Shown here: piece after piece, positions 44,876-56,821 of the stretch | How the letters are laid out: every line of letters starts with the position of its first letter | Position numbering within the stretch: the first letter of the stretch is position 1 | Source of the DNA: Microdochium bolleyi | Taxonomy: Eukaryota > Ascomycota > Sordariomycetes > Xylariales > Microdochiaceae | Reading direction: 5' to 3' | DNA length: 64,000 nt | Assembly (NCBI GenBank): GCA_001566295.1 | Contig: KQ964247.1 | Span: 806,001 to 870,000 of the forward strand | Program-made: the position numbers and the translations under genes | Notes under the pieces: generated by a model | What the model was told of the DNA's origin: nothing | Databases searched by the model: none | Seen by the model: only the letters and a program-made list of their open reading frames with translations

Positions 44876-45933
44876 TTAGAGGCAGCCAAACCAAGTATCA
44901 AATGTAGCGAAAGGCTGTGCTAGCAAGAAATAGAGTTGATCCCTAGAGTGACATCCGTCTTTGATTTGAAACTTGTTGATGGTGTAAGCTGGGATGCCTC
45001 GACATGATAACTTTCCAAGCCGATCGTACACGAACAGCCGATACTTTCTTACGCCTCAATTGACCCTGCAAGAAAAGATATCCCTGTCTATCTGGTGAGA
45101 TACGCCTGCATCCATGTAGCAACCTCAAATGAAGGCGAAAGGTACATCTAACGCAGGCCTTCCTTTGAGGTCGAAAAGTCCGAGACACTTCTTGCTAAAA
45201 ATAGCCGCGTTTGACAAAGATGTTGACGCCAGGGACCAGCCCATGCGCTAACCTGAACGGGCAGATCATCTTGGCTGTGCACGACCGGAGGGAGCGAGCC
45301 CCATGCCTTTGTAGATATGGTCATTGGAAACAAAACTGTTCCTGGACGTCTTTCCTCCCTCCCAGTCTTGCAATACAGGGATAGAAATAGCTGGCAGAGG
45401 CAAATTTTCGATGATGGTGATGATGAGGGTCTTTCCTTTTGAGGTGATCATCAGCACCAAGCGTTGATGAGGCTCCACATGCCATCCGTCACTGAGATGT
45501 GCACATTGACCGCCAGTATCCCGATCCCGTCAAGTCCCCCGAAAACCAGAGGCTGCGGCTGAATACAGCGGTAGCCTGGCAGAGGCCAGAACGGCTCACG
45601 ATGCTCAGCTGAGTTGCCCAGTGGCTCAACTAGCTCGGCAATTTGAACTTTGAAGAGCGTGCAAAAGCTTCGGGAGAGCCGTGCTCCAATGGAACTAGCT
45701 GGGACCAAAATGTTACTGCTTTCTGCAAGTTCGCGACACTGGTCGAAGGACAATGGTTGGAACGGATCCTTCCCTCTGGATTTGTGACGGACCGGGAGCA
45801 GTTGAAACTGGACACTGGAGAGAATGAATGGCCCGTGCGACCACGTAAAGACGTCGTCGTGAGGCTGAGCACCAGCTTCCCGGCACTGCCCCGAACCTAG
45901 CCAGGAGCAACTGTGGAGTCTGGACAACGTCAA
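44876..45933 (-). pseudogene. Probable frameshifted gene relic
   Basis: On the minus strand several overlapping short frames each read as plausible globular protein, in downstream order. Frame one (45933-45451) contains FKVQIAELVEPLGNSAEHRE and ends in VHISVTDGMWSLINAWC-stop. Another frame (up to 45266) contains RLVLMITSKGKTLIITII and IPVLQDWEGG. A third has AHGLVPGVNIFVKRGYF-stop. The last (ending at a TAA at 44876) has YRLFVYDRLGKLSCRGIPAY and INKFQIKDGC. No GT...AG arrangement I could find joins them all, and one switch looks like a one-base indel near 45045. I do not recognise the family. Alternatives are an intron-rich live gene with introns I failed to place, or chance open frames. Confidence 0.35.
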
Positions 45934-48242
45934 GCCTCAGTGCTTCGTAGACCCTTGAAGATGCACCAGCTCTTTGTCATGGGTCTAGGAAGCTGCACAA
46001 GGGTGTGGGATCTGAGCATCTTGGGCAACTGCTAAACAGTCAAATGATAATGGATTGAGAATCCCGTGAGCACCAAATCGCATCAAAGTCTTCAAGCAGA
46101 GCTGCGAAGGAGTCCAAGCCGTGTCCCTGTCGGGTTTTGCCCAGAGAGACGAGCGGTCTCGAGCGGCTGACTGCAGGCCTTGGCGCCTGTCTGGGTCCTT
46201 GTCTCGTCAAATGCAAACCTTGAGCGTGCAGCGGATGCCCCAGTCGAGAAGCAGGTCTTATGTAATGTAGGTACGGGAACGCGTCCCGTCCTCGAGTATT
46301 TCCGGAATACACCTGTCAATATGCATTCTGGGCCGACAGCCTAGCGAGTGCACGTCGTCCGCCATGTAGGTATCTAGAGCTGTATGGTTCGCTCTAACTG
46401 CACATTGTCTGTTCAGGAGAAGGGACAATTCAGGGGACCAGAGGCATTGAAATCAAACGCTTTCATCCGAGTGTGGAGAAGGACGACTTTCGCAGTTCTG
46501 CAAAGTCCTACGATAGTGGGGGTTCTTCTTCGGACCATGGCTGCCCAACCATAATCCTTCAGACGGCGTACTTCGTCCTCCGGGGTCTGAGGACCCGAGT
46601 CCTGCCGTCTCGCCTCTGGCTTGGACACACTCCGGGCCGGCTACATCGATGGCCGACGTGAAGGGAGGCATCGGCAGCTATCCGATAGCCCTCGAATCGA
46701 ATGCTCGCCTTTAGAGGCCTCGAATCGAATGCTCGCCTTTAGAGGCCACGACTACCAAGCTTCTGGCATCGGCAGCACGGTGAAGAGACTGTTTGTTGGA
46801 AGCAGGTCTCGCTTTCGTGCTAGGGCGGTTCAGCAACGAGTGTGTCGATGTTGATTGCGTCCGTGTAGGGGTACCGGTACCATGTGGCGTAAACGTTAGC
46901 ATCCATGAATTTGTGACGACGATGGTGTTTTGTTCGAGGACAACGCAGGCTCGATGATAGTACAGATGTGCAGAGTCTGCAGTCTCAGATCCCCGACCAC
47001 GATGACGATTGTTCCTGGAAGTGGCCGCTGGCGGGCGCTCGTGATTTGTCTTGTGCTTGCTTCCGTCTCCCTACCTTACCTTAGGGTACCTTCAGGTACG
47101 TTAGGACGATAGGCTGCCTCAGCCTTACTGGCACAGGAGGAGCGACACTGCCCTGGGCCCGCCCGGGCTAGCGCCGTCAGCTGTGCCAGCCACGGCCGGG
47201 CTAAAGTGGGCAGGGGTGTTCTCAGAGTGGGCTGTGGGCAGAGACTCGCCAGGGCTCTGCTGCCCAGGTGTCTATTTTCTCACCCCGGGCAGGGGTTGGG
47301 CAGATTTGACCCCTCCTACACTCGCTTTGGTGCTCCACCTGTGGTTGCGATCCATGGATGCTGACGGTTTCCACATCGAGGCCTGCACAGTCCCGGCGCT
47401 GGCTTGGAGCAGCACTGTAATCGAAGATAGGAGCGGAAGCAGGAGCAGGAGCAGGAGGCAAACGGGTCGTTGGCCTTGCCACCCTTTCTACTCTGCTACA
47501 AGTCGGACAAGACAGCCGAGTGCCTCAGCAGGAACAAGACCGAGCCGGCGACAACACGACGACGCCGAAGCAGGAGCTTACAATCTTTCGGCTTAGCACA
47601 GACGGAACATCAACACGAGCTGGCCTCCTCGCCAGACCGACTCCCACGCCGCAGCCCACTTGAGCATTAGCTGCAGGCTTGAAAGTCTCCTTAGGCCCTC
47701 CCGCCATTGAGGACTTCAATCGTTGTTCTGAAGGTCGTCAGGCGTGCCTGGACTCGGAGCTGTTGCCATACCCGCAGCCAAGCCAAGCGGCTGCCACTTG
47801 CATGACCGTCAGGTTGCAGCAGCAGCATCTGTCACAGACAGCGTTCGTCCCAGCCGTCCAGCTTGTCGCTGCGTCCCCGAGGGTCCTCAGGCTCACACCA
47901 CAACCCCACCCTGCACTGCTCCCGCCGCCCGCCAGTCCTCCGTCTGCGCTCGCGTCCTCCCACAGCCGCCGCCTGCCCTCCCGGGATTGAGCTTGTCCTG
48001 TCCTCCCCAGCCCAAGCCAGCCCTTCCTCGTCCGTCGCTCACTTGCACACCAGTCGCCAGTCTCCAGTCTCCAGCACTGCTGCTGCTGCTGCGCTTGCTT
48101 CCCCGTCGCCTGTCAGCCTGCCTGCCTCATCAGCTCAGCCCAAGCCCTCTCTCTCACCCTCTGCTCCCCGACGATTGCCCTGCCCCCTTCCCCTCCTTCT
48201 CTCCCTCTCTCTTAAAAGGACCCTCCCCCATCCTCGTTCCTT
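45934..48242. other. Gene-free region upstream of the Hsp70-like gene
   Basis: About 2.3 kb. It includes the 28-bp tandem duplication at 46690-46745, a 12-bp palindrome GGTACCGGTACC at 46870-46881, and CCTTA-rich short repeats at about 47071-47100. The last 250 bp are rich in C and CT (a long pyrimidine tract at 48170-48240), as expected of a fungal core promoter and leader. Overlapping Pro/Ser-rich frames here (47744-48559, 47863-48246) are in other frames from the gene and I regard them as spurious. Confidence 0.45.
46690..46745. repeat. Perfect 28-bp tandem duplication
   Basis: Two identical head-to-tail copies (46690-46717 and 46718-46745), each beginning CCTCGAATCG and ending TTTAGAGG. 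This is consistent with a recent slippage or repair event. Confidence 0.95.
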
Positions 48243-50759
48243 ATGAGTTCGCTGAATTCTCTGAATTCGCGCTTCAAGGGCCTCGGTTTCGGCAAACGAA
48301 AGTCCACGGCCAGCATCCCCTCCTCCGAGACCAACACCAGCCTGCAGCAGCAGATCAGCAACACCTCTACCCCGCCGCCTCAAATACCGCAACAGTTCCC
48401 AGCCCCGGGTCAGACGCAGCCCGCCCAGCCTGCTGTCGCGCCCTCCATCACCTCGTCCTCCTCCCAGCAGAGCCTCCCGACGATGAACCATCCTCCTGGC
48501 CCGCCACGCCCGCCAAGTTACAACGCAAACTTCCCTCCTGGAGCTCCTCCCGTCGGTAGAACAAGCCCCCTCACCCAAGGTCCCGCCAGAACCCCGCCCT
48601 CTCAAATGGTTGGCGGTCCTCCCCCCATCAACACCGGCGGCCCCGTCCCCGGCTACCCTCCCCAGATGGGAGCGCCGGGCGGCCACCCGCCACCAGGAAT
48701 GCAAGGCGGCCCTCCTGGATACGCTGGCTACCCTCCGCCTGGGCCTCCGCCTCAGCAGCAGGGTCCTCCGATGCAGCAGTATGGCCGGCCTCCGGCACCG
48801 AACGAAGTCGACGCTCAGAGCAAGAGCAAGGCTCAGCTCATCGTCGGTATCGATTTCGTAAGTCCGCACGTCCCGGGCAGGCAGATCCCATACCGGAACA
48901 TACACTAACATGATGGATTCTCCTCTGCAGGGAACGACCTTTTCTGGTGTAGCTTTCGCTTTCGCTACCAACAACGAGGCGAAGGAGGACATCATTACAG
49001 AATGGCCCGGCGCTGGTTCCTACACGAAACAAAAGGTGAGAGCCTCGAGAACAATCGGGTCGCGGTCTGCTGCCGGGATATCTGCAGCCATTGTTTCTGG
49101 CGACTGACTGGTTTGTGTTGTTGTGTTGCAGATCCCCACCGTGCTGTACTATGACCAGTATCAGAAGGTCGTTGGCTGGGGCCCCGATATCGCCGATGCT
49201 CTGGCGCCAACCGGATACCCCAAGCCTGGTGTGCAGAAGGTCGAATGGTTCAAGCTCCAGCTCATGCTCTCCGGCAACACATATATCGACCCTATCAACC
49301 TCCCCCCGTTGCCTCCTGGAAAGTCTGAGATCGATGTTGCTGCCGACTACCTCTTCAAGCTTCGCCAAGCTATGCGCGCCGCCCTGCAAAAGACCCTCGG
49401 TGACGTCTTCATCCGAGAGGAGCGCAACATCCGCTACTATCTCACAGTACCGGCGATCTGGAACGACGCTGGCAAGGCCGCTACTCGTGCCGCTGCCATC
49501 CAGGCTGGTTTCCTTCGTGACGAGAACGACAACAGACTGACTCTGGTCAGTGAGCCCGAAGCTGCTTCCCTCTTTTGCGCCAAGACCGGCCTGCTCAACC
49601 TCAAGGTCCACGATGCCATCCTCATTGTTGATTGTGGTGGTGGTACCGTTGATTTGATCGCCTACGAGGTCGAGGATGAGAATCCATTCACAGTCGCCGA
49701 GTGTACAGCTGGATCTGGTGACTCTTGTGGCTCTACCGCTCTGAACCGGAATTTCAGCAATATCCTGAGAACCAAGATCCGGAAGATGAAGCTTCCTGAC
49801 GGCTCGAGAACCGCGGGACGTGTCTATGCAAAGTGCATCATGGACTTCGAGAACAGGATCAAGGCCGATTTCCGTAACAACGGTCAGAAGTGGGCTGTCG
49901 ACGTCGGTATCGAGGCCGAGTTCCCCGAGGCTGGTATCGAGGAAGGGTACATGACCTTCACCAACGAGGAGATTCTGCAGTGCTTCGAGCCTGTAGTCAA
50001 CAGGATCCTCGAGCTTGTCCGCAACCAGATCGTCGCCATCCAAGCCCAGAACCGCACCCTCCAGAACATTCTGGTAGTCGGTGGTTTCGGTGCCTCCGAG
50101 TACCTCTTCCAGCAGATCAAACTTCACGTGCCCCCTCAATTCCAGTCCAAGGTTGTCCGGCCCATGGATTCCGTCGCGGCTATCGTCAAGGGTGCCGTAA
50201 CCGCGGGTATTACCGAGAGAGTCATTACACACAGAATCGCTCGCCGACACTACTTGATGGCCACCCTGCAGCCCTTCAAGGAGGGCTACCACCCCGAGGC
50301 TTACCGCGTACCATCCTTGGACGGCAAAGACCGATGCAAGTTCACCAGACAAATTTTTGTCCAGAAGGGCCAGAAGGTCAAGATTGGCGAGCCCGTCAAG
50401 GTCTCGTTCTTCCGACAAGTAGCCCCAGGTGCGACACTGATGTACGAGGACATCCTTTATGCTTGCGACGATGATGTCTGTCCCGAATACACCAAGGACC
50501 CTCGTAAGTTCCACCGACAGATCATACACTGCCACCACGAGACTAATACACGAGAACAGGCATCAAGGAAGTCGTTACCCTTACATCGGATCTGTCGAGA
50601 AAGAACCTGGAGAAGGACTTTGAACGCATGGACACACCGCAGGGCACGTTCTACCGGGTGTACTTTGACATCTACCTTACCCTGGACGGCTCAGAATTCA
50701 GCGCTGAGCTGGTTTGCCAAGGTGAGGTCATGGGTCGGTGCAGAGCGAGATTCAGGTAA
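48243..50759 (+). CDS. Hsp70-family (HSPA12-like) ATPase with proline-rich N-terminus
   Basis: Four exons, 48243-48857, 48931-49035, 49132-50503 and 50560-50759, 763 aa. Splicing restores IVGIDF-GTTFSGVAFAF (phosphate 1 loop, about 200-216) and YTKQK-IPTVLYY. Further ATPase motifs are VDCGGGTVDLIAYEV (phosphate 2, near 406) and VVGGFGASEYLFQQI (adenosine site, near 556). Introns are 73, 96 and 56 nt with normal GT...AG ends. There is no classical substrate-binding domain or EEVD/HDEL tail; instead a short C-terminal domain ends at CRARFR. This, and the GTTFSG loop, place it with the HSPA12-like group expanded in filamentous fungi, whose clients are poorly known. Residues 1-195 are low-complexity: Ser/Thr/Gln-rich, then Pro/Gly/Gln-rich (PPGYAGYPPPGPP). 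No signal peptide is seen, so a cytosolic location is likely. Confidence 0.88.
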
Positions 50760-51490
50760 TAGAATAGATCAGGCGTGGGCGAAGGCAGGTTTATTTGCAA
50801 ACAAGCAAAAGAGCGGATCGTTTAGCACCGAAGACGTGTTCGGCATACATATCTTATTTAACGACAAATGATACCTTTTACAACATGACTCCTGCACTGC
50901 ACTTACACGCTGGTGAACCCTAGGAAAGGCGACGTGAGGCGCTCCTCGCCTCACCTCACGTCCATTGGGATAGACTGAGAGGCACACAGAATTGTTGCGA
51001 GGTGCTTGAGATTCAGCACGCTTTCTAGCTAGACCACCATCCTGTTCTTGGATTCTGGTGTTTGTCAGTATGTTGCCCTGTTCTAGAAGTCCTGACTCAC
51101 GGTTGTCACCGCCTTCTAGATCTTTATGCGTTGACCCACTTTATTCGGGCGATGGCGGGGCATCTGCCTCAGGTAGGTTTTTTCCGCCGCTTGCAGGCGC
51201 GAGAGCGCGTCCACCAGCCTTTTAGTCTTAGCCGTCCGTCGATTTTCGTGACATTTTCACATCCTTCTTTCCTCCCTCCCCCCTCCTGGTGAGGGCTCTC
51301 CGTAGCTTAAAGAAACCACGATCCGAATATCACGACAATTCCAATCTCGTACCGTACTGTCTCTATTTGACCGTTCATTGTCCCCTCACACGCCACGTCC
51401 CTTATCACAAGCTTTGTGTAACCTACCTCGCCCGAGGTCCAAATCCCATCTTTGCTCCCAGTCGTTCCCCCAACGGGCGACTAAGGCAAG
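50760..51490. promoter_or_regulatory. Promoter and leader region of CTP synthase
   Basis: 731 bp between tandem genes. The first part is the Hsp70-like 3' UTR. A pyrimidine-rich tract at about 51262-51290 and a C-rich leader up to 51490 precede the ATG. No gene is seen. Confidence 0.5.
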
Positions 51491-53652
51491 ATGAAGTACG
51501 TGCTCGTTTCCGGAGGTAGGTAATGCGATTGACCAGCTTCGGGCCAGTAGTACCCCATGGCTGACCATCAACCGTTGCAGGTGTCATCTCTGGTGTTGGC
51601 AAGGGTATCATCGCCTCCAGCACCGGTCTGCTCCTCAAAACCAGCGGCCTCAAGGTCACGAGCATCAAGATCGATCCCTACATGAACATTGATGCTGGCA
51701 CAATGTCCCCCATAGAGTCGGTCTTCCCGGCTTGTTGCTCTCGAGCCATCACCACCACCACTGACACCCTCTAGACATGGTGAATGCTACGTGCTCGACG
51801 ACGGTGGCGAGTGCGATCTTGATCTCGGCAACTACGAGCGCTACCTCCACATTACTCTCCGACGGGACAACAACATCACCACCGGCAAGATCTACCAGCA
51901 GGTCATTGCCGCCGAGCGCAGAGGCGACTACCTGGGCAAGACGGTCCAGGTCGTGCCGCACGTTACCGGCGCCATTGAGGAATGGGTTGAGCGCGTCGCC
52001 AAGGTTCCCGTTGATGACTCTGGCGAGGAGCCGGATGTCTGTGTCATCGAGCTCGGTACGGCGACCATTTTCAACAAGGGGCATTCTTCGATCTTGCAAA
52101 GCTGGTACGCTAATACTTCTTTCTTCAGGTGGCACCGTTGGCGACATCGAGAGTGCACCTTTCATCCACGCCATGACCCAGCTCCAGCGCAACGTCGGCA
52201 AGAACAACTTTTTCCAGATCCACGTCTCTTATGTTCCCGTCATTCCGTAAGTACACTTCGCCAACAGCTTAGCAGGATACATTTGCTAATTCAGGAGCTC
52301 TAGCCCGGGAGCTTCTGGTGAGCAGAAAACGAAGCCAACGCAGAGAGCCGTCGGCGATGTCAGAAGCGCTGGTCTCAACCCTGACCTGGTGGGTGCCAAT
52401 CTGTGGGCGTGAAGTCGTAAGGCAATGCTAACGGAAGTAGATTGCCTGCCGTTGCGAGCGACCCCTCGAGGAGCCGATCATCAAGAAGATCGCCAACATG
52501 TGCCAAGTCGAGCACGAGCAAGTCTTCGCCGTCCACGACGTCTCCACGACATACCGCGTGCCCCTCCTCCTCGAAAAACAGAATCTCCTCCCGATCCTGC
52601 GTAGAAAGCTGCAGCTCGATGCGATCACGATACCCCCCACCCTCGTCGAGCAGGGCAAACACATGTGGAAGGAGTGGATCGGCCTGGCGACCGGGCAGGA
52701 CCACGTTTTCGAGACCGTCACGATTGCCCTCGTTGGCAAGTACATTTCGCTGCACGACTCGTACATGAGTGTCACAAAGGCTCTCGAGCACGCCGCCATG
52801 CACTGCAAGAAGAAGCTCAACCTGATCTGGGTTGATGCCGAGCACCTCGAGGACAACGCCAGCAAGCCTGCCGAGTTCCACAAGGCGTGGCACTCGGTGT
52901 GCACTGCCGACGGTATTCTGGTCCCTGGCGGTTTTGGAGAGCGTGGCACAGAGGGCATGATCAAGGCTGCCAACTGGGCGCGGACCAACAAGACCCCGTA
53001 CCTGGGTGTGTGCCTGGGTATGCAAGTTGCCGTGATCGAGTATGCGCGGAACGTCTGCGGTATCCAGGACGCTGGAAGTGCCGAGTTTGACGACCCCAAA
53101 ACAAACAAGATCTGCCCCAACCCGGCTATCATCAACATGCCCGAGGTGAGTCCCGCGAGACCGTCATTTTCTGACCGCGAACATGGTACTTATCAATCAC
53201 CGCTACAGATCTCCAACGAAGTGCTGGGAGGCACTATGCGACTCGGCAAGCGTGCGACAACTTTCCAGCCGGGCACCGAGTGGTCCAAGTTCCGAGCGCT
53301 TTACGGCTCTGCGCCAGAGCTGTGGGAGCGGCACCGTCACAGGTACGAGGTCAAGCCCGAGCTGATCTCGACCCTGGAGCAGGCCGAAGGGGGCCTGACG
53401 TTTGTCGGCAAGGGCGACGGCGACAAGCGCATGGAAATTATCGAGATCAAGGACCACCCGTGGTTCGTGGGCGTGCAGTTCCACCCAGAGTACATTAGCC
53501 GCGTGCTGGCGCCCAGCAAGTCTTACCTTGGGTTCTTCGCTGCGGCAGCCGGTAGCCTGGAGGAGATCACCAAGGAGTTCAGCGGCCGCGTTGACCTCAG
53601 CCACCTTCGTGTTAACCTTCCCGAGGACGGCGCCGTGAACGGGACGAATTAG
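51491..53652 (+). CDS. URA7: CTP synthase
   Basis: Seven exons: 51491-51515, 51581-51716, 51775-52055, 52129-52246, 52304-52388, 52441-53145 and 53209-53652; 597 aa. It converts UTP to CTP with ATP and glutamine ammonia, in the cytosol or in filamentous cytoophidia. The N-terminal amidoligase starts MKYVLVSGG-VISGVGKG (P-loop), followed by IDPYMNIDAGTMSP, EHGECYVLDDGGE, GGTVGDIES and QIHVSYVPVIPP. The glutamine amidotransferase domain has Cys406 in LGVCLGMQ and His542/Glu544 in QFHPEY. Exon phases agree at every junction. Intron 2 uses an uncommon donor, GTCGGT, and is needed to restore EHGEC. Intron 6 (53146-53208) is a stop-free multiple of three. Length and motifs match Ura7-type enzymes. 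Confidence 0.95.
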
Positions 53653-54679
53653 AGTCTGCATTCTGGGTGGAGTAGTCGGTCATGGACGTGTAGAGAGAAT
53701 GTCATAGGAGTACAAATGGATACCAATAATGCTGTTTTGAGTTTGAGCACCCCGTCGAGGACGAATTGGTCGCCCTGATTGCTGTTTTCAGTCTCACCTC
53801 CAGGCCATAACCTCATCTTACTGCGAGCAGTTTTAGGCAACCTGAAGTTCCACCTGAGTCTCTATTGGTGAAGGGTCTGGCACTGCGTAGTATCGCAGCT
53901 TGGATGCCGGATGGACCCCTGGAGGCTGGCGGTCAAAACAGGGAAGCGCTAACGTGGCGAGGGACCCCACTTGCGTCATAGGCGCAACCGCCCTGTCACA
54001 GCTCAGGGCTAGTCACCCCAAGCTTGAGGCATGAATGGCAGGCAGGAGCGCGCGAGAGCCAAACAACACGAGCAAAGGCTAGCGAACGCGTAGCTGAGAT
54101 ACTGTTGTCAAGCAGTCTGCTCTTCGTCGAATGCATCTTTGTCTTACCCTCCGCGTCCTTATCATCAAAGGGAGCACTTCCGACCTCTTTGTCACCTCCC
54201 TCCACGCCATGCCCCCTCAACCTGAAGATCGCCGAATGACTGGGGGACGTGCCTGACCTGACTTGCTGGCGACCAGGATTGGACCACCACCACAGCCCTG
54301 CACGCAAGGGGTCTCAACCAGTATACACGGTTTGCAGATACGTCACTTGCCGCCTGGGTTCGCCCAGGACCCTTGCAACCAACCTCTACCCACGCGGCAT
54401 TGTGTGAGTCGTGGATGCTCTTATTTGGACCTCCTCCCAGCGGTGTCCGGACCCGGCTCATCGTCGATCTCTTCGCTCCTTCGTTAAACAGTCGACAACA
54501 CGTACTACTCACTATCTTTACATTCATTACCACTGTTGAGTGATTTTGTACGACTTCAAGCTCAGCTCGTCTAAAATCCGAGACTGCCATAACAGCGGTT
54601 AAGCAGGCTTTACTGGGTGGTACAAGTGTCCCGCGAGTTTACACAAGGCAACGCGATTGACCGCGACCGGCCGGAGATT
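53653..54679. promoter_or_regulatory. Intergenic region upstream of the thaumatin-like gene
   Basis: About 1 kb with the CTP synthase 3' UTR at the left and the thaumatin-like promoter and leader at the right. No supported gene. A possible earlier in-frame ATG for the next gene is at 54617. Confidence 0.5.
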
Positions 54680-55968
54680 ATGCAGAGGCAACGCCAGCAG
54701 CGCAAGCGAGCTGGGCCGAGTGTGCGGGAGGCCACTGCGGCCATCCTCGTTTCATGGGCCGGCCACGCCAGCGCTGTGGTGTATCCGAGCCATCACGAGC
54801 TGTACAAGTTCGACTACCCGCCGAGGGCGCATGTTCCCGCCAGCGAAAGACAGCTCAAGGCGAGAGACGACAAGCCAATCCCGCTGCTCGTCACGAACAA
54901 CTGTCCCGACACTTTGTGGCCAGGCATCGCTACCCAGCATGGCGAGGGGCCTGAGAGCTCGGGATTCGAGCTCGCTCCGGGAAAGAAGAGAAACCTGACA
55001 GTTGGCTCGACATGGCAAGGCCGAGTCTGGGGTCGCACAAATTGCACGGCCGATGGCGAGACGGCGACCTGCACGACTGGGGACTGTTTGGGCAAGCTGG
55101 AGTGCGAATTTAGTGTAAGTTAGCTCGAGGAATCCGACACCTTCAAGGCTCTCTGGATGTCAGGACTAACGCGACATTGCAGGGAGCCGCACCCGCCACG
55201 CTGGCCGAGTTCACCTTGTCAGGCGGCGTCAGCGGAACTCAGACATTCTACGACATCTCCCTCGTCGATGGGTACAACTTGCCTGTAGGTATCGTCTACC
55301 ATCCCGCCAAGAACACGACATGGATCCCACCCAATCTTGTCAACCCCATCTGCATAGGCACGCCTGGGTATCTGGCGGAGTCCAATAGAACGGGATTTCA
55401 CTACACGAACCTCACGTATCCCATGCCGTACGAGACTGGCCACGACAATGAGCGTGTCTCGGACTGGTGTCCCTGGGACCTGCAGGTCTTCCCACCAGAG
55501 AAGCCAGGCGACGGAGTATACCCCTACCCCGATGACAACATCCCCCGCCCAGTCTTCGACCCGTGCAAGAGCGCCTGTGCGGCCACGAACGACCCCAAGG
55601 ACTGCTGCGCGGGCGAATACAACAGCCCTGACCGCTGTGGGCCGAGTCTGTACTCGCGGAGGGCCAAGGCTGTGTGCCCGGATGCGTACAGCTACGCCTA
55701 CGACGATCAGACCTCGACGTTCATCATCCCGCACGGAGGCGGCTGGGAGGTCGTTTTCTGTCCCAAGGGGCGGAGCACGAACATCCTGTCCACGTTCACG
55801 GCGGAGCTACACGAGCTTGCGGCTAGTGGTCATGCCAGCCAGCAGATGCTGCTCAACGTCATGAATACTAGTTACATTGAGTCGAAGCCGAGCAGCGCTG
55901 GACGCGTTGCGGTATCGTCGAGCTTGATCGTGGCTGGAATGGTCATGGTCGGGGGTGTTTGGTTGTAG
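54680..55968 (+). CDS. Thaumatin-like (osmotin) secreted protein with C-terminal hydrophobic anchor
   Basis: Two exons, 54680-55114 and 55183-55968 (68-nt intron, GTAAGT...TTGCAG), 406 aa. An earlier in-frame ATG at 54617 would add 21 residues ahead of the signal; I prefer 54680. The N-terminus is unusually basic (MQRQRQQRKR), then a short hydrophobic stretch (AAILVSWAGHASA) fits a secretion signal. The mature part has thaumatin hallmarks: LLVTNNCPDTLWPGIAT, SGFELAPG, GRVWGRTNC, LAEFTL, TFYDISLVDGYNLP, then many Cys. It ends with a Ser-rich spacer and a hydrophobic tail (about residues 388-406, AVSSSLIVAGMVMVGGVWL), typical of a GPI signal. Fungal members are cell-wall or surface proteins, some with glucan-binding or beta-glucanase activity. 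The specific role is unknown. Confidence 0.9.
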
Positions 55969-56821
55969 GGCCGAGGGGATCCTGAATATAGGAATGGAGG
56001 TGGCTGTGGCTGGACACTGCTTTTCGGAATTGTTTAGATTGATACCACTGGCGAGCTGCTTTTTGGACGACAACGCCTTTGACATTATGGGATCATGGAT
56101 ATGACTTGACAGAGTTCAGGCATCACAAGATGAAGTTGGAGGCAGCTGGACTGCTTGCAATCGGCCTCAGATTGACCTATTGGTCTCCAAATTTTCCTAA
56201 GAACTAGAATATTGAATAGCAAAGAAATAGATACATATTCCTGCTGCTGAAGAACTTGAGTTTGTGGGACTGCCTGGCGCCATCACACTATGCTTCTATC
56301 ACTGGAGGTACAACTAGATAATATATCTCATGGATCGACGCCGGAGACACGCCATAGTCCCATGCGTCTTTCGAGGTTGGATTCCTACAGCCAGGCAGCA
56401 TGATTTGAAGCAATCTGTGAAGTGCAGGCTTGCCGGATCGACGGTTCGGTTGGTCGACAAGGGCCCGAGAATCATTCAGAACCACTTGTCATAGCTGGGT
56501 CAGTTTTTCCCCTTGGGCTTGAAGCCCTTAAAGCTTCCGGTACAGAAGAAAAGAAAGAAGCAGAAGAAACGTTCAAGGCTCGTCCACCGTGCGTGTCACT
56601 TCCAGATGCTTTTCTTATCTTTTGGTCTGTTTTATCTACAAGAGTGCATGGAATTCGCCTCGGTGCTGTGACATTGAGTGTGAAAATATGTAAAGAAATA
56701 AAAATTCAGAGCATCCCCGAGATAGAGCAAGACTCCTCCCCGCCAAACGAGATTTTGTCTGTGTCTACTGTAGCTCAGGGACTTGCTTACCGTGGAGAGT
56801 TGTTTCGTGGACCGGCCGGCC

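Noticed and set aside
47744..48559. 271-codon Pro/Ser-rich frame overlapping the Hsp70-like start
   Set aside because: Different frame from the gene with clear Hsp70 motifs; composition is explained by the C-rich leader.
48838..50538. 566-codon minus-strand frame
   Set aside because: Antisense mirror of the Hsp70-like exon 3, which contains the ATPase signatures; codon bias creates the open complement.
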